Shown: positions 28,822 through 37,564 of the stretch, piece by piece
Layout of the letters: each line of letters opens with the position of its first letter
How positions within the stretch are numbered: position 1 is the first letter of the stretch
DNA from: Phycisphaerae bacterium
GTDB lineage: Bacteria > Planctomycetota > Phycisphaerae > Sedimentisphaerales > Anaerobacaceae
Length of the DNA stretch: 64,000 bases
Direction: 5' to 3'
NCBI GenBank assembly: GCA_028714855.1
Contig: JAQTLP010000001.1
Location: 312,572-376,571 of the forward strand
Program-made: the position numbers and the translations under genes
The notes under the pieces: model-generated
Databases searched by the model: none
Told to the model about the DNA's origin: nothing
The model's input: only the letters and a program-made list of their open reading frames with translations

Positions 28822-30180
28822 TTGATTAAAAAGAAAGTCAAAAAAATGGGTTTGCTTTCGTCTCTGCTGGCAGGCAGGGGGGCGAATGATATTTTTCGTT
28901 CGTTAAAACACAAAAATTACCGGCTGTTTTTTGGCGGCCAGAGCATCTCATTGATTGGCACATGGATGCAGAGAGTTGCCATAGGCTGGCTGGTGTATCG
29001 TCTGAGCAATTCTGTATTGGTCTTGGGTGTTGTCGCATTTGCAGGTCAAATCCCGGGTTTTCTTTTAACTCCGTTTGGCGGCGTGGCAGCTGACAGGTAT
29101 AACAGGCATAAACTGCTTATTATCACTCAAATTCTGTCGCTGATACAGGCCGCCATCTTGTCGCTGCTTGTTTTAACCGATAGTGTCGCTATTTGGCACC
29201 TGGTTTTCCTGAATATTTTTCTCGGTACGATAAATGCCTTTGATATGCCGGTACGTCAGGCCTTCGTTGTTGAAATGATTGAAAAAAGGGAGGATTTAGG
29301 CAATGCCATTGCCTTGAACTCGTCTATGGTAAATACTGCCAAGATGTTGGGTCCCTCGATAGCCGGAATCCTCATCGCCGCAGTCGGCGAAGGTATGTGC
29401 TTTCTTCTTAACGCCGTCAGTTACTTGGCGGTGATTGCCTCTCTGTTTTTAATGAAAGTGAACAAAGTTAAAACCCAATCAAGCTCTACCACCGCCTGGC
29501 AGCAATTGAAGGGCGGATTTGTTTATGCCTTTGGTTTTGCGCCTATCAAATACATTATAGCGCTTCTGGTGTTAGTCAGCTTGACTGGAATGTCTTACAT
29601 AGTTCTTATGCCCGTTTTCGCCAAAGATATTCTTCATGGAGGGCCTCGCACCATGGGGTTTCTTTTGGGTGCTTCGGGCATCGGTGCTTTAACAGGCGTC
29701 GTGTATCTTGCGGGAAGAAAAACCGTTTTAGGCCTGGAAAAAATAATAGCAATATCATCAGGGCTTTTTGGAATCGGGCTTATTTGCTTTTCCCTCTCCG
29801 CCTCGATATGGACTTCTATGTTTTTTATGCTGTTGGCAGGTCTTGGAATGATGGTGCAAATGGCGTCGTGCAACACTGTTTTGCAGACAATGGTGGATGA
29901 TGACGTCCGTGGTCGGGTTATGAGCTTTTATATAATGGCTTTTATAGGAGTAATGCCGTTTGGCAGCCTGTTGGCCGGCGGTTTGGCGCACAGGATAGGG
30001 GCCGCGAATACGTTGTTGGTAAACGGTGCTTTTTGCATGCTGGGTTCTGTCCTATTTGCGATAAAAATACCGGCATTAAGAAAAATGATACATCCGGTTT
30101 ATGCGAGAAAAGGTATTATTCCCGTGGTTACCAAAGGAATTCAGGCTGCGACAGAATTAAGTGTCCCTCCGGAAGACTAA
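28822..30180 (+). CDS. MFS transporter, EntS-like exporter
   Basis: 452-residue membrane protein with about 12 helices of the MFS_3 (EntS) type, usually drug or siderophore exporters. FRSLKHKNYRLFFGGQSISLIG at the N-terminus, GGVAADRYNRHKLLI between helices 2 and 3, and NAFDMPVRQAFVVEMI are typical. The TTG start at 28822 has GGAG 4 bases upstream; an ATG 8 codons later (28846) lacks a ribosome binding site but is a possible start. The gene is divergent from the sugar-acid operon and converges with comM, 11 bases away. No substrate can be named. Confidence 0.88.
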   Translation: MIKKKVKKMGLLSSLLAGRGANDIFRSLKHKNYRLFFGGQSISLIGTWMQRVAIGWLVYRLSNSVLVLGVVAFAGQIPGFLLTPFGGVAADRYNRHKLLIITQILSLIQAAILSLLVLTDSVAIWHLVFLNIFLGTINAFDMPVRQAFVVEMIEKREDLGNAIALNSSMVNTAKMLGPSIAGILIAAVGEGMCFLLNAVSYLAVIASLFLMKVNKVKTQSSSTTAWQQLKGGFVYAFGFAPIKYIIALLVLVSLTGMSYIVLMPVFAKDILHGGPRTMGFLLGASGIGALTGVVYLAGRKTVLGLEKIIAISSGLFGIGLICFSLSASIWTSMFFMLLAGLGMMVQMASCNTVLQTMVDDDVRGRVMSFYIMAFIGVMPFGSLLAGGLAHRIGAANTLLVNGAFCMLGSVLFAIKIPALRKMIHPVYARKGIIPVVTKGIQAATELSVPPED

Positions 30181-30191
30181 ATGAAGTGCGT

Positions 30192-31721
30192 TTATAATTT
30201 CCTGTCTAACTTCCGGTAGCTTATGGCCTCTGCAATGTGCTCACCCTGAATGTTTTCAGCTTGTGACAGGTCCGCTATCGTTCGGGCAACCTTGCAAATC
30301 TTATCGTGCGCGCGGGCGGACAGGCCTAACTCGGTCATCGCCTGCTTGAGCAGCATCTCGCAGGCCTGGTCAAGCTCGCAGAATGTGCGGACCTGTTTAT
30401 GGCTCATCCTTGCGTTTGTCATAGGCTTGTCACTGCCGAACCGCTTCCCCTGGATAGCTCTTGCTTGGATAACGTCCTCTCTCATCGTGGCCGAATCAAG
30501 CTGGCCTGATTTACTGCGCAGCTTGCTGAAACTTATCGCGGGCACATCGATGTGAATATCGATTCTGTCCACCAAAGGCCCGGATATTTTTGACAGGTAC
30601 CGTTCGATTTGCCTGGGTGTGCATTTGCATCTTCGCGCATCTGTGCCGAAATAACCGCAGGGACATGGATTCATCGCCGCGACTAACATAAACTTGGCGG
30701 GAAAGCGTATCGTGCCTTTGGCGCGTGAGACCGCAACGAATCCGTCCTCCAGCGGCTGGCGAATCATTTCGAGAATGTGTCTGGGAAATTCCGCAAACTC
30801 ATCGAGAAACAATATCCCGAAATGTGCCAATGACAATTCGCCTGGCCGTGGGTTTGTCCCGCCGCCCACTAATGCCGGCCCGCTGGCCGTATGATGAGGT
30901 GCCCGGATAGGCCGGGTCGCCAGCAGCGCATTGCCTTTACCCAAAAGGCCCACGGACGAATATATACGGGTCGTTTCGAGTGATTCCTCCAGGCTCAGTC
31001 CGGGCAGGATTGTTGCTAATCTTTGCGACAGCATTGTCTTGCCTGCCCCCGGCGGACCTATCATCATTATATTATGCCCGCCTGCCGCCGCTATTGTCAG
31101 CGCTCGCTTGACGCTTTCCTGTCCCTTAACATCCGCAAAATCAACTTCATAATTCGATGCTGCGTCAAAAAGCTTGTCTATATCGACCGTAGTTGTCTCA
31201 AGTGCAAGCTGCCCCGAAAGAAAACTCGCCGCCTGCGTCAGCGAGCCGACGCCGTAAACTTCTACGTCGCTGACAACCGCCGCCTCTTCAGCATTCTCCA
31301 TCGGAACAATCATTCGTTTAAAACCGTTTGCAGCAGCGGTCATCGCCATACTCAATACACCGTTGACTTCTCGAACGCGCCCGTCCAGGGCTAATTCACC
31401 GACGATAACAAAATCCTTTAATACAGTGCTGACCAAAGCGCCCGCGCCCGTAAGCATACCTAATGCGATGGGTAAATCGAATGCAGGTCCCACCTTTTTG
31501 ACATCAGCCGGTGCCAGATTTATTAACGATTGGGTTTTGGGATATTTGTAGCCGCAATTGATAATCGCGCTCTTTACCCGTTCGGTGCTTTCTTTTACTG
31601 CGGCATCCGGCAGCCCCACGATTAGTGACTTCTCGAATCCGCCCCGTGCGACGTCGACCTCAACCTCGCAAATAACGCCGTCAATCCCAACCAGTGCTAC
31701 GCTGTATAATCTGGCCAACAT
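30192..31721 (-). CDS. comM: ComM/YifB-family Mg-chelatase-like AAA+ ATPase
   Basis: 509 residues. An N-terminal Lon-substrate-like fold (RLYSVALVGIDGVICEVEVDV) is followed by the AAA+ domain: Walker A GPPGAGKTMLSQRL near residue 217, Walker B ILFLDEFAEF, a zinc-type cluster CPCGYFGTDARRCKCTP, and the sensor region LSKISGPLVDRIDIHIDVP. ComM is a branch-migration helicase that extends heteroduplexes in natural transformation. Its presence is a hint, not proof, of competence. The length matches the family. The stop is 11 bases from the stop of the convergent MFS gene. Confidence 0.95.
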   Translation of the reverse strand: MLARLYSVALVGIDGVICEVEVDVARGGFEKSLIVGLPDAAVKESTERVKSAIINCGYKYPKTQSLINLAPADVKKVGPAFDLPIALGMLTGAGALVSTVLKDFVIVGELALDGRVREVNGVLSMAMTAAANGFKRMIVPMENAEEAAVVSDVEVYGVGSLTQAASFLSGQLALETTTVDIDKLFDAASNYEVDFADVKGQESVKRALTIAAAGGHNIMMIGPPGAGKTMLSQRLATILPGLSLEESLETTRIYSSVGLLGKGNALLATRPIRAPHHTASGPALVGGGTNPRPGELSLAHFGILFLDEFAEFPRHILEMIRQPLEDGFVAVSRAKGTIRFPAKFMLVAAMNPCPCGYFGTDARRCKCTPRQIERYLSKISGPLVDRIDIHIDVPAISFSKLRSKSGQLDSATMREDVIQARAIQGKRFGSDKPMTNARMSHKQVRTFCELDQACEMLLKQAMTELGLSARAHDKICKVARTIADLSQAENIQGEHIAEAISYRKLDRKL

Positions 31722-31914
31722 ATCTTTACCCTGAATTTGTTATTATCGCTTTTCCCTGTCATTACCGCTTACGCGGGAATCCAAAAAGCCGCATTTTAAG
31801 GTCAACTCGCCACCGCTGCAAGAAAATCCTTTGATTTACCTCCCGCAGGCATTACAATACGAAAAAATGCACTTGTGCTCTTATGCACTTATGCTCTTTT
31901 GTAAGGTTTTTCTT

Positions 31915-33033
31915 ATGCGTGTACATTTATCCCGGCCGGATATCACCGAAAAAGAAATCGAAGCGGTTTGTGAGGTGCTTCGCACCCCTAATCTTTCGCT
32001 CGGCCCCAAGGTCCCGGAATTTGAAGTTGCCTTCGCCAAATACATCGGCAGAAAACGCGCCGTTGCCGTCAATAGCGGCACAAGCGGCCTGTTTCTATGT
32101 GCCTCCGCTCTGGGAATCGGCCCCGGCGACGAGGTCATTGTCCCGCCCTTCACCTTCATCGCCTCCGCGAATACTATTATGATGACCGGCGCAAAACCTG
32201 TCTTTGTCGATATCGACCCGAAGACGCTTAATATCGACCCTACGAAAATCCAACCAGCAATCACCAAAAAGACCAAAGCTATTATGCCGGTCGAGGCATT
32301 CGGCAGCCCAGCCGACTTCGACAAAATCTGCCAAATCGCCAAAAAGAATAACCTAACTATCATCGAAGATAGCTGCGAAGCCCTTGGTTCCGAACTGAAC
32401 GGCAAAAAAGCCGGCACCTTCGGAAAAATGTCGGCCTTCGCATTTTATCCGAATAAGCAAATCACCACCGGCGAAGGCGGTATTATTCTGACCGACGACG
32501 ACGATTTGGCTGATATGTGCGTCTCCCTTCGCAATCAGGGTAGAGGAACAACGGGCGCCTGGCTCAGCCACGAACGATTGGGTTATAATTACCGCATCAG
32601 TGACATCAACTGTGCCCTCGGCATCGTCCAGCTTTCTCGAATCGACGAAATAAAAGCCAAACGCGCTGCCGTAGCGAAATGGTATCAGGAAATGCTCGCC
32701 GGCGACGACCGCTTGGTTGTCCCCACAGAACCGCCCGGCTGCGATATAAGCTGGTTCGTATTTGTTGTTCGGTTGGCCGGCAGCTTCTCCCAGAAACATC
32801 GCGATAAAGTTATCGAAGCGATGAAAGCCGGAGGCATTCAGGTCGCTGTCTATTTTACGCCCGTCCACCTCCAGCCGTTTATGGCCGAACAGTTCGGCTG
32901 CAAAAAAGGCGACTTTCCTGTTACCGAATCCGTTGCCGAAAGGACAATCGCCCTGCCTTTCTACAACAACCTGACAAAAGACGACATCGCCCTCGTCTGC
33001 GACGAGCTTCGCAAGGCAGTCAGCCATTTATAA
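31915..33033 (+). CDS. DegT/DnrJ/EryC1/StrS aminotransferase
   Basis: 373 residues from the ATG at 31915, preceded by AAGG 8 bases upstream. The frame extends to a TTG at 31831, but the extra residues are unlike the family. Motifs: NSGTSGLFLCASALGIGPGDEV near residue 60, PFTFIASANTIMMTGAKPVFV, EDSCEALGSELNGKKAGTFG, and the PLP lysine in FAFYPNKQITTGEGGII near 183. RNQGRGTTGAWLSHERLGYNYR is typical of the sugar aminotransferase group. The substrate is unknown and it is not next to a glycan gene, unlike the paralogue at 7492. A hairpin follows the stop. Confidence 0.92.
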   Translation: MRVHLSRPDITEKEIEAVCEVLRTPNLSLGPKVPEFEVAFAKYIGRKRAVAVNSGTSGLFLCASALGIGPGDEVIVPPFTFIASANTIMMTGAKPVFVDIDPKTLNIDPTKIQPAITKKTKAIMPVEAFGSPADFDKICQIAKKNNLTIIEDSCEALGSELNGKKAGTFGKMSAFAFYPNKQITTGEGGIILTDDDDLADMCVSLRNQGRGTTGAWLSHERLGYNYRISDINCALGIVQLSRIDEIKAKRAAVAKWYQEMLAGDDRLVVPTEPPGCDISWFVFVVRLAGSFSQKHRDKVIEAMKAGGIQVAVYFTPVHLQPFMAEQFGCKKGDFPVTESVAERTIALPFYNNLTKDDIALVCDELRKAVSHL

Positions 33034-33065
33034 AAAAAACGCCGCCGGGTAAATACCCGGCGGCG
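33032..33065 (-). terminator. Intrinsic terminator downstream of the 33083-34258 gene
   Basis: A perfect 11-bp stem (33040-33050 with 33055-33065, loop AAAT) is followed on the minus strand by a run of eight T from the A tract 33039-33032. It begins 18 bases after the stop of the minus-strand gene and touches the stop of the plus-strand aminotransferase, which it may also terminate weakly. Confidence 0.85.
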
Positions 33066-33082
33066 TATCTTAGTTGCGATGA

Positions 33083-34258
33083 TTACTTCGGCAGTTGGTC
33101 TGCTTTAACGTCTTCGACGTGCAAATCACCGTAAATAACGCGATAAGTCTCCGCTCCCTTAGGCTGATACCAGAATATCGCCTTTTCAGCGTCGCCGAGT
33201 TTCACGCCGCCACCGGCATAGTGCAGGTCGCAGTTGCTTCCTGCGATGACTTGGAAGAACATCAATCCTCTCCCAAAGGTCATACCGATGTGCGTCCCTT
33301 CTTCCGGGGATAGATTTAATTGATCGAGTTTTTCTGTGAAAAGAGAGGTAACTTTAAGGTAGCCTTCTGCGGTGAGGGTTTCGGGGAAACTACCATCGCG
33401 AAGAATCTCGGCCCATGTACGCAAGCTTTCAACGAAGTCCTCCTCGGTGAATTGGTTCATTTTATATTCCATATTGCCCAGCGTGTAACCGGCAGGCGGC
33501 TCCATACTGACAAGCGATTCATCGACCGGCACATCAAACTCGATGTTCTTGATTATGGCAGACAACTGGCCAAAAAGCACTTCGATGCGGACAGGCTTGG
33601 CCGTAACCGGGTCAGCCCATATCGTAAGCTCTTCATTTTTGCTGCGGACCATAAATCCGATGGCCTTTTGACCGTCAATCTCCCGCTGTCCGAGTTCCTC
33701 TATCGGCCAATCGGGATGTTTTTCTATGTCATTAACGATATTACGGACAAGCCCGATGATGTTTTTTGTCCCTTCCTGAATCATACCGCCAATGTCCATA
33801 TACATAGCGCCTTTGTGCTTTGGGTCTAATGTGAGCATCTTGGCGTTATCGAGGTCCATTACCATGATAGTATCGATGTTCGATAATGTTCTTCTGATTC
33901 TGTTGCCGACAACTATATCGTGAACGACAATCCCAGTTTCCTCTTTGCCCATAACGAAATCGAAAACCACCGTGCGGGCGTTAAGTATCGGCTTAATAAC
34001 ATCCGCAAATGTCACCGTCCCGCCGAAAAATTGACTAACGCCTGCTATTACAGCTATAACTATCACCGCAGCAGCGGCTAATTTTGTTGTTCTGTTCTTC
34101 ATAATGGTTCTCCATATATTCGGCTTCTCAATAGCCGGTTGTGTTTCTGTTTGCTCGTGTGCCTTCAATGCGTCGGCTAAAATTTGCTCCCGCAGTTCGG
34201 CGCCGGCTGTAAAATTCATCTTCTTAATCGTATTTTCTATGTTCTCTGACGGCCTCAT
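33083..34258 (-). CDS. Membrane-anchored, probable anti-sigma/LolA-like regulatory partner of the ECF gene
   Basis: 391 residues. A cytoplasmic N-terminus of about 55 residues (IENTIKKMNFTAGAELREQI, then KAHEQTET) precedes one transmembrane helix (LAAAAVIVIAVIAGVSQFFGG). The extracytoplasmic domain contains repeating beta-strand segments like IVVGNRIRRTLSNIDTIMVMD and ITVWADPVTAKPVRIEV-like (TIWADPVTAKPVRIEV), resembling the LolA/outer-membrane lipoprotein sorting fold. It begins 2 bases after the stop of the ECF sigma gene, so it is translated with it and likely regulates it. This type of gene is common after ECF sigma genes in Phycisphaerae. An exact family assignment would need a profile search. 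Confidence 0.75.
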   Translation of the reverse strand: MRPSENIENTIKKMNFTAGAELREQILADALKAHEQTETQPAIEKPNIWRTIMKNRTTKLAAAAVIVIAVIAGVSQFFGGTVTFADVIKPILNARTVVFDFVMGKEETGIVVHDIVVGNRIRRTLSNIDTIMVMDLDNAKMLTLDPKHKGAMYMDIGGMIQEGTKNIIGLVRNIVNDIEKHPDWPIEELGQREIDGQKAIGFMVRSKNEELTIWADPVTAKPVRIEVLFGQLSAIIKNIEFDVPVDESLVSMEPPAGYTLGNMEYKMNQFTEEDFVESLRTWAEILRDGSFPETLTAEGYLKVTSLFTEKLDQLNLSPEEGTHIGMTFGRGLMFFQVIAGSNCDLHYAGGGVKLGDAEKAIFWYQPKGAETYRVIYGDLHVEDVKADQLPK

Positions 34259-34260
34259 TT

Positions 34261-34797
34261 TTACACCTCATCATTTAACATTGACCGCAGTTTATCTAAT
34301 CCGTATCGATATCGGCCCTGAACGGTATTGATTGACTCGCCCTGCAATTTTGCTATCTCTCTGAATCTCATCCCGCCTTTCAAATGCAGGACCACCGTTT
34401 CGCGCTGCTCGTATGGCAGTTCGGATACCGCCTTGTTCAGCCGTTGCGATAACTCATCGCTTATTATCGCCTTTTCGGGATGGTCTCGTTCAGAGATAGC
34501 AATGGCGGCCTGATTCAGCCTGTCCCGTTGGCGCACGTCTCTGCGAATCTGGTCGCGCGCCTGATTCACAACACAGGTTGTCAAATAGCTTTTAAGGTTT
34601 CCTCGTTGCCTGAAATTTCCCCGCGAGGATGCGAGCCGAACAAAGACATCGTGCACAATGTCTTCGGCAGTATTGAAATCACTCGACAGGCCTATCGCCA
34701 GCGTCAGCAGATAATCCAGGTATTTCTCATAGATGCGGCAAAACGCCTCTTTACTGCCTTGTCTGAACCGCCATTTCAAAATTTCATCTTCTATCAT
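34261..34797 (-). CDS. ECF-type RNA polymerase sigma factor
   Basis: 178 residues with sigma-70 region 2 (FNTAEDIVHDVFVRLAS around 47-63, then NLKSYLTTCVVNQARDQIR) and region 4 (LPYEQRETVVLHLKGGMRF followed by EIAKLQGESINTVQGRYRYGL). Region 3 is absent, as expected for ECF factors. It directs transcription of a limited regulon in response to a signal sensed by its membrane partner, encoded 2 bases downstream. The group is not classifiable by eye. Confidence 0.93.
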   Translation of the reverse strand: MIEDEILKWRFRQGSKEAFCRIYEKYLDYLLTLAIGLSSDFNTAEDIVHDVFVRLASSRGNFRQRGNLKSYLTTCVVNQARDQIRRDVRQRDRLNQAAIAISERDHPEKAIISDELSQRLNKAVSELPYEQRETVVLHLKGGMRFREIAKLQGESINTVQGRYRYGLDKLRSMLNDEV

Positions 34798-34992
34798 CCG
34801 GCACCGGTTGAACTACTTGATAACAGCTGCTGTTTACCAATAACACGCTTATACTTCTTGTTTTAGTATAAATAAAGTTTGATTTTATTCACTAAAAAGT
34901 GCAGGGGAAAAACGCCGCCTCAAAAACCCATTTTTTCATTCATTTTCTATTTGGCATCTGTGGTTTTGTATCTTAAGTTTAGTAATGAGGGA

Positions 34993-35035
34993 TATAAGGA
35001 CGGTCGCTGGAGAAACGGCCGATAATTCCTTTATA
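34993..35035 (+). promoter_or_regulatory. Hairpin leader of the 85-residue membrane peptide gene
   Basis: The bases 34993-35000 pair with 35027-35035 (one bulged T), and 35001-35006 pair with 35016-35021 across a 9-base loop, with a 5-base bulge between the helices. The hairpin ends just before a run of seven G (35037-35043) that is the likely ribosome binding site of the gene at 35049. It may occlude or expose that site. Confidence 0.4.
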
Positions 35036-35048
35036 CGGGGGGGATTTT

Positions 35049-35306
35049 ATGTGGGGCTGGAGAGGTAAGCTCATATTCTTGCTGATAGTCTATTTCGCTG
35101 GTTTTGCAACCGCGATTTATTGCATTGTGCCCGTTTCCGATGAACACATCCGCCGGTCTTCCAACAGGGGCTTTGCACATTCAGCGGTAAAATCGGATGA
35201 GTTCGCAAAATCTTTTAACGTTAAAATGCACAAGTGCCTTGATTACAGCAAAGACGCTGCTAAGCGTATGAACACTTACCTGAAAGAAAAGTTTGATGAT
35301 GGATAA
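35049..35306 (+). CDS. Small single-pass membrane protein of unknown function
   Basis: 85 residues. A short basic N-terminus (MWGWRGK) leads into a hydrophobic helix (LIFLLIVYFAGFATAIYCIV, residues 8-27), then a polar, helix-prone tail rich in Lys and charged residues (MHKCLDYSKDAAKRMNTYL). One transmembrane segment or an uncleaved signal anchor is expected. The G-rich Shine-Dalgarno sequence 5 bases before the ATG and a hairpin in the leader support a real gene. The opposite strand has no competing gene. No function is recognised. Confidence 0.6.
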   Translation: MWGWRGKLIFLLIVYFAGFATAIYCIVPVSDEHIRRSSNRGFAHSAVKSDEFAKSFNVKMHKCLDYSKDAAKRMNTYLKEKFDDG

Positions 35307-35373
35307 CGGATAAAGGCTTCTGAAAAGTACCTGATACAAGTCGGAGACAGGAGGGGGGCTTGTATATAATATT

Positions 35374-35400
35374 GGCCGTGGGTATCGGATACCTACGGCC
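35374..35400. terminator. Strong convergent hairpin, possible bidirectional terminator
   Basis: A 12-bp stem with a 3-base loop and one G-U pair lies between the ends of the small membrane gene (35306) and the DUF434 gene (stop at 35425). No T run follows on either strand, so termination would depend on the stem alone or on another factor. Confidence 0.4.
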
Positions 35401-35424
35401 ACCCTTTGCGCAAATCTAACAAGG

Positions 35425-36141
35425 TTATGACAAATCTACCAGGCGGGCTTTGGGTACTTTCTCCTCGATAATCGCCCTCGCCAGATTGACCCATATCTTG
35501 CACCTATCGAGCACGACACTGTCACTGCTGGCTGCGATTAAGTCGGTCTTTATCAGTCTGGCGTCAGGGCTTGGCAAAAGTTCAATCTCCCAGTTCCAAT
35601 TGTTTTTCTGTGCCAGCTTGCCGATCAATGTTTTCAGTCGCCCGCTGTTCGAGACCGGGCTGTCCAGCAGCCACAGGCAATTGCCCGCATTGTGCTCTTC
35701 CAGAAATTCACCTATGAGTCGCACAGCCGGTATCGTTTCGGCAACCTTGCGGTAGGTCCCGTGTATGCTTGCCAAATCCCGGAAGCAGCCGTCACGGCCC
35801 TTAAAAACAAAGGCGCCGCTCATCGCTGCTTCAATGGTTATCAGGACATTGTATCCGTCGATGGCTATGGGCTTTCCGCCAAGCTCGGCCAACTTAACCT
35901 CCCGGCTCTTTCGGCTTATTAGCTGCTGGTCCGAGCAGGCGCTTCGCATAATCGCTGTTCTCTGTCTTTCTGTAAGCGAAAACTTGTCTCCGACTAATTT
36001 AAGGGCGCTTTTTGCTGCGTAATCTTTTGTCAATAAAAGTGAAAAATCGGCAAGGGCCGACCGCAAATCCGAAATTACAGCCTCGGCAAATAATTTGGCG
36101 TCTGCCGGATGCGGCCCTCTGTGAGTTCGTTTATCGGGCAT
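35425..36141 (-). CDS. DUF434 domain protein
   Basis: 238 residues. HRGPHPADAKLF at the start and the SACSDQQLISRKSREV segment with a nearby IAIDGYNVLITIEAAMSG stretch are typical of DUF434 with its C-terminal partner domain. The FKGRDGCFRDLASIHGTYRKV and WLLDSPVSNSGRLKTLI segments look like a PIN-like or DHH-like nucleotide-processing fold with conserved acidic residues. Family members are uncharacterised. The start ATG lacks a clear ribosome binding site. It is divergent from the metallo-beta-lactamase gene across a 98-base AT-rich repeat region. Confidence 0.75.
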   Translation of the reverse strand: MPDKRTHRGPHPADAKLFAEAVISDLRSALADFSLLLTKDYAAKSALKLVGDKFSLTERQRTAIMRSACSDQQLISRKSREVKLAELGGKPIAIDGYNVLITIEAAMSGAFVFKGRDGCFRDLASIHGTYRKVAETIPAVRLIGEFLEEHNAGNCLWLLDSPVSNSGRLKTLIGKLAQKNNWNWEIELLPSPDARLIKTDLIAASSDSVVLDRCKIWVNLARAIIEEKVPKARLVDLS

Positions 36142-36239
36142 ATTAAATTGACTATTTGCTACTAACTATTTACTATTGACGTCTGGTTTGTTTCTTAACG
36201 GTCGATTGTAAATCGTAAATTGTAAATAGTCAATCACTA

Positions 36240-37139
36240 ATGCCGAGCCATAACTTAGCGTATATCAAAATAGATGAGCTGGAAATCCTCGGCTATTCGG
36301 TCGCCGCCGAGGAGACCGTCGTCGCGATGCCGCAGTTGGACGTTTGCTTCGACATCGGCAAGGCCCCTGACCAGGTTATTCCCATAAACAATGTCTTGCT
36401 CACGCACGGGCATATGGACCACGCCGCCGGCATTGCGTATTATCTGTCCCACCGGAATTTTTGCGGCCAGTCGCCGGGAACGATTTTGGCCCCGGAGAAT
36501 CTGCTGGGCCCGATGAGAGAAGTTATAGATGCCTGGTCTCGCCTGGACGGTAATAAAATACCTGCTAACCTTGTTGGCGTGAAACCAGGCGATGAGTTCC
36601 AGATAAAGCCGAATCTCTTCACGAGGGTATTTCCAACAAAGCACAGCAGGGGTTCTGTCGGCTATTGCGTAATTGAAAAGCGAAAAAAAATTAAACCAGA
36701 ATACGCCGCCCTTACTGCCCCGCAAATCGTCGAGTTAAAAAAGCAGGGCGTTGAAATCGACTATCCCCTTGAGATTCCAATCGTTACTTACCTCGGGGAC
36801 ACCCAGTACGTCGATTTCTCCCAGCTCAATTACGTCGCCGACAGCAAAATACTTATCGCCGAGTGCACCTTCTATATCGACGAGCACGCCGACAGGGCGC
36901 TGGCGGGCCGCCATATGCATATCGCCGAGTTCGCCCAGTTAGTCAGCAAGCTCAACAATCAGCATATTATTATCACTCACACCACGCAGCGGACTCCTAT
37001 GAGCGAAATCCGCAGGATGCTTAAGGAGACTCTGCCCGCCGGCATATACCGGAAGATTATTCTGCTGATGGACAGAATGCCAAAACAGCCTCGCAGGCTT
37101 TTGTACAAACCTGATGTGCAACGCCAGAGCGGCAATTGA
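36240..37139 (+). CDS. RNase Z-like metallo-beta-lactamase fold hydrolase
   Basis: 299 residues. The MBL metal motif is LTHGHMDHAAGIAYYLSHR near residue 49 (HxHxDH), with downstream metal ligands in FPTKHSRGSVGYC, a conserved VTYLGDTQYVDF Asp, and the histidine of IIITHTTQRTPMSEIRRML. This pattern is that of RNase Z and related long-chain hydrolases; the classic RNase Z flexible arm is not obvious. A role in tRNA 3' processing is possible but not secure. No ribosome binding site is visible before the ATG, so translation may be weak or leaderless. Confidence 0.75.
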   Translation: MPSHNLAYIKIDELEILGYSVAAEETVVAMPQLDVCFDIGKAPDQVIPINNVLLTHGHMDHAAGIAYYLSHRNFCGQSPGTILAPENLLGPMREVIDAWSRLDGNKIPANLVGVKPGDEFQIKPNLFTRVFPTKHSRGSVGYCVIEKRKKIKPEYAALTAPQIVELKKQGVEIDYPLEIPIVTYLGDTQYVDFSQLNYVADSKILIAECTFYIDEHADRALAGRHMHIAEFAQLVSKLNNQHIIITHTTQRTPMSEIRRMLKETLPAGIYRKIILLMDRMPKQPRRLLYKPDVQRQSGN

Positions 37140-37564
37140 TAAAGTCCCTCAGGTTAACGCCGGAAAAAAGTTGAAAATACCCCGTAAACATGGGGTTGAC
37201 AGAAAAGCACAATCGCGTCTAATACTTACGTATTGGAAAGAATATGCCAGTGATGCTGTAAAATGGCATTTGCAGAGGATTTCTCTGCTGGAAAACCGGG
37301 GGCAAATTTTAGAATGTGCGGACAGAGAGGACACCAAACAGATGTGCCTGTTATTAGCAGGGCAATAAAGGCCGTCATTCGTAAAACGCGAACTGTCGAA
37401 GTGATACACGCTCATATCCTGAACGTTGGCGGCCAAGGTATCAGGAGTCCTTGTTACCTCGTAGTCTGTTAAAAGTTCGGGATATTATGACAACACATAA
37501 TCCGTACTAAGGTTACGTAAGAAGAGTAAAAATCAAAGTAAACTTTTTAATACAGGAGAATATT
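37140..37564. other. 425-base intergenic region upstream of the thiaminase gene
   Basis: No credible gene is present; the open frames here have no family resemblance. It holds a strong promoter (37196-37225), a 6-bp hairpin (37272-37277 with 37283-37288, loop GATTT), and an AT-rich stretch ending in an AGGAG ribosome binding site 6 bases before the ATG at 37565. No TPP riboswitch motifs were found. Confidence 0.6.
37196..37225 (+). promoter_or_regulatory. Near-consensus sigma-70 promoter with a long leader
   Basis: TTGACA (37196-37201) and TAATAC (37220-37225) are separated by 18 bases. The predicted start lies near 37232, which leaves a leader of about 330 bases before the thiaminase start at 37565, or a separate short transcript. 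Confidence 0.55.

Noticed and set aside
31831-31914. N-terminal extension of the aminotransferase from a TTG
   Set aside because: The extra 28 residues do not match the family, while the ATG at 31915 has AAGG 8 bases upstream.
37114-37472. Short plus-strand frames between the metallo-beta-lactamase and thiaminase genes
   Set aside because: No ribosome binding sites, no family similarity, and frames overlap one another.
37140-37564. TPP riboswitch before the thiaminase gene
   Set aside because: The conserved CUGAGA and the GAUAAUGCCAGCG-type motifs were not found.
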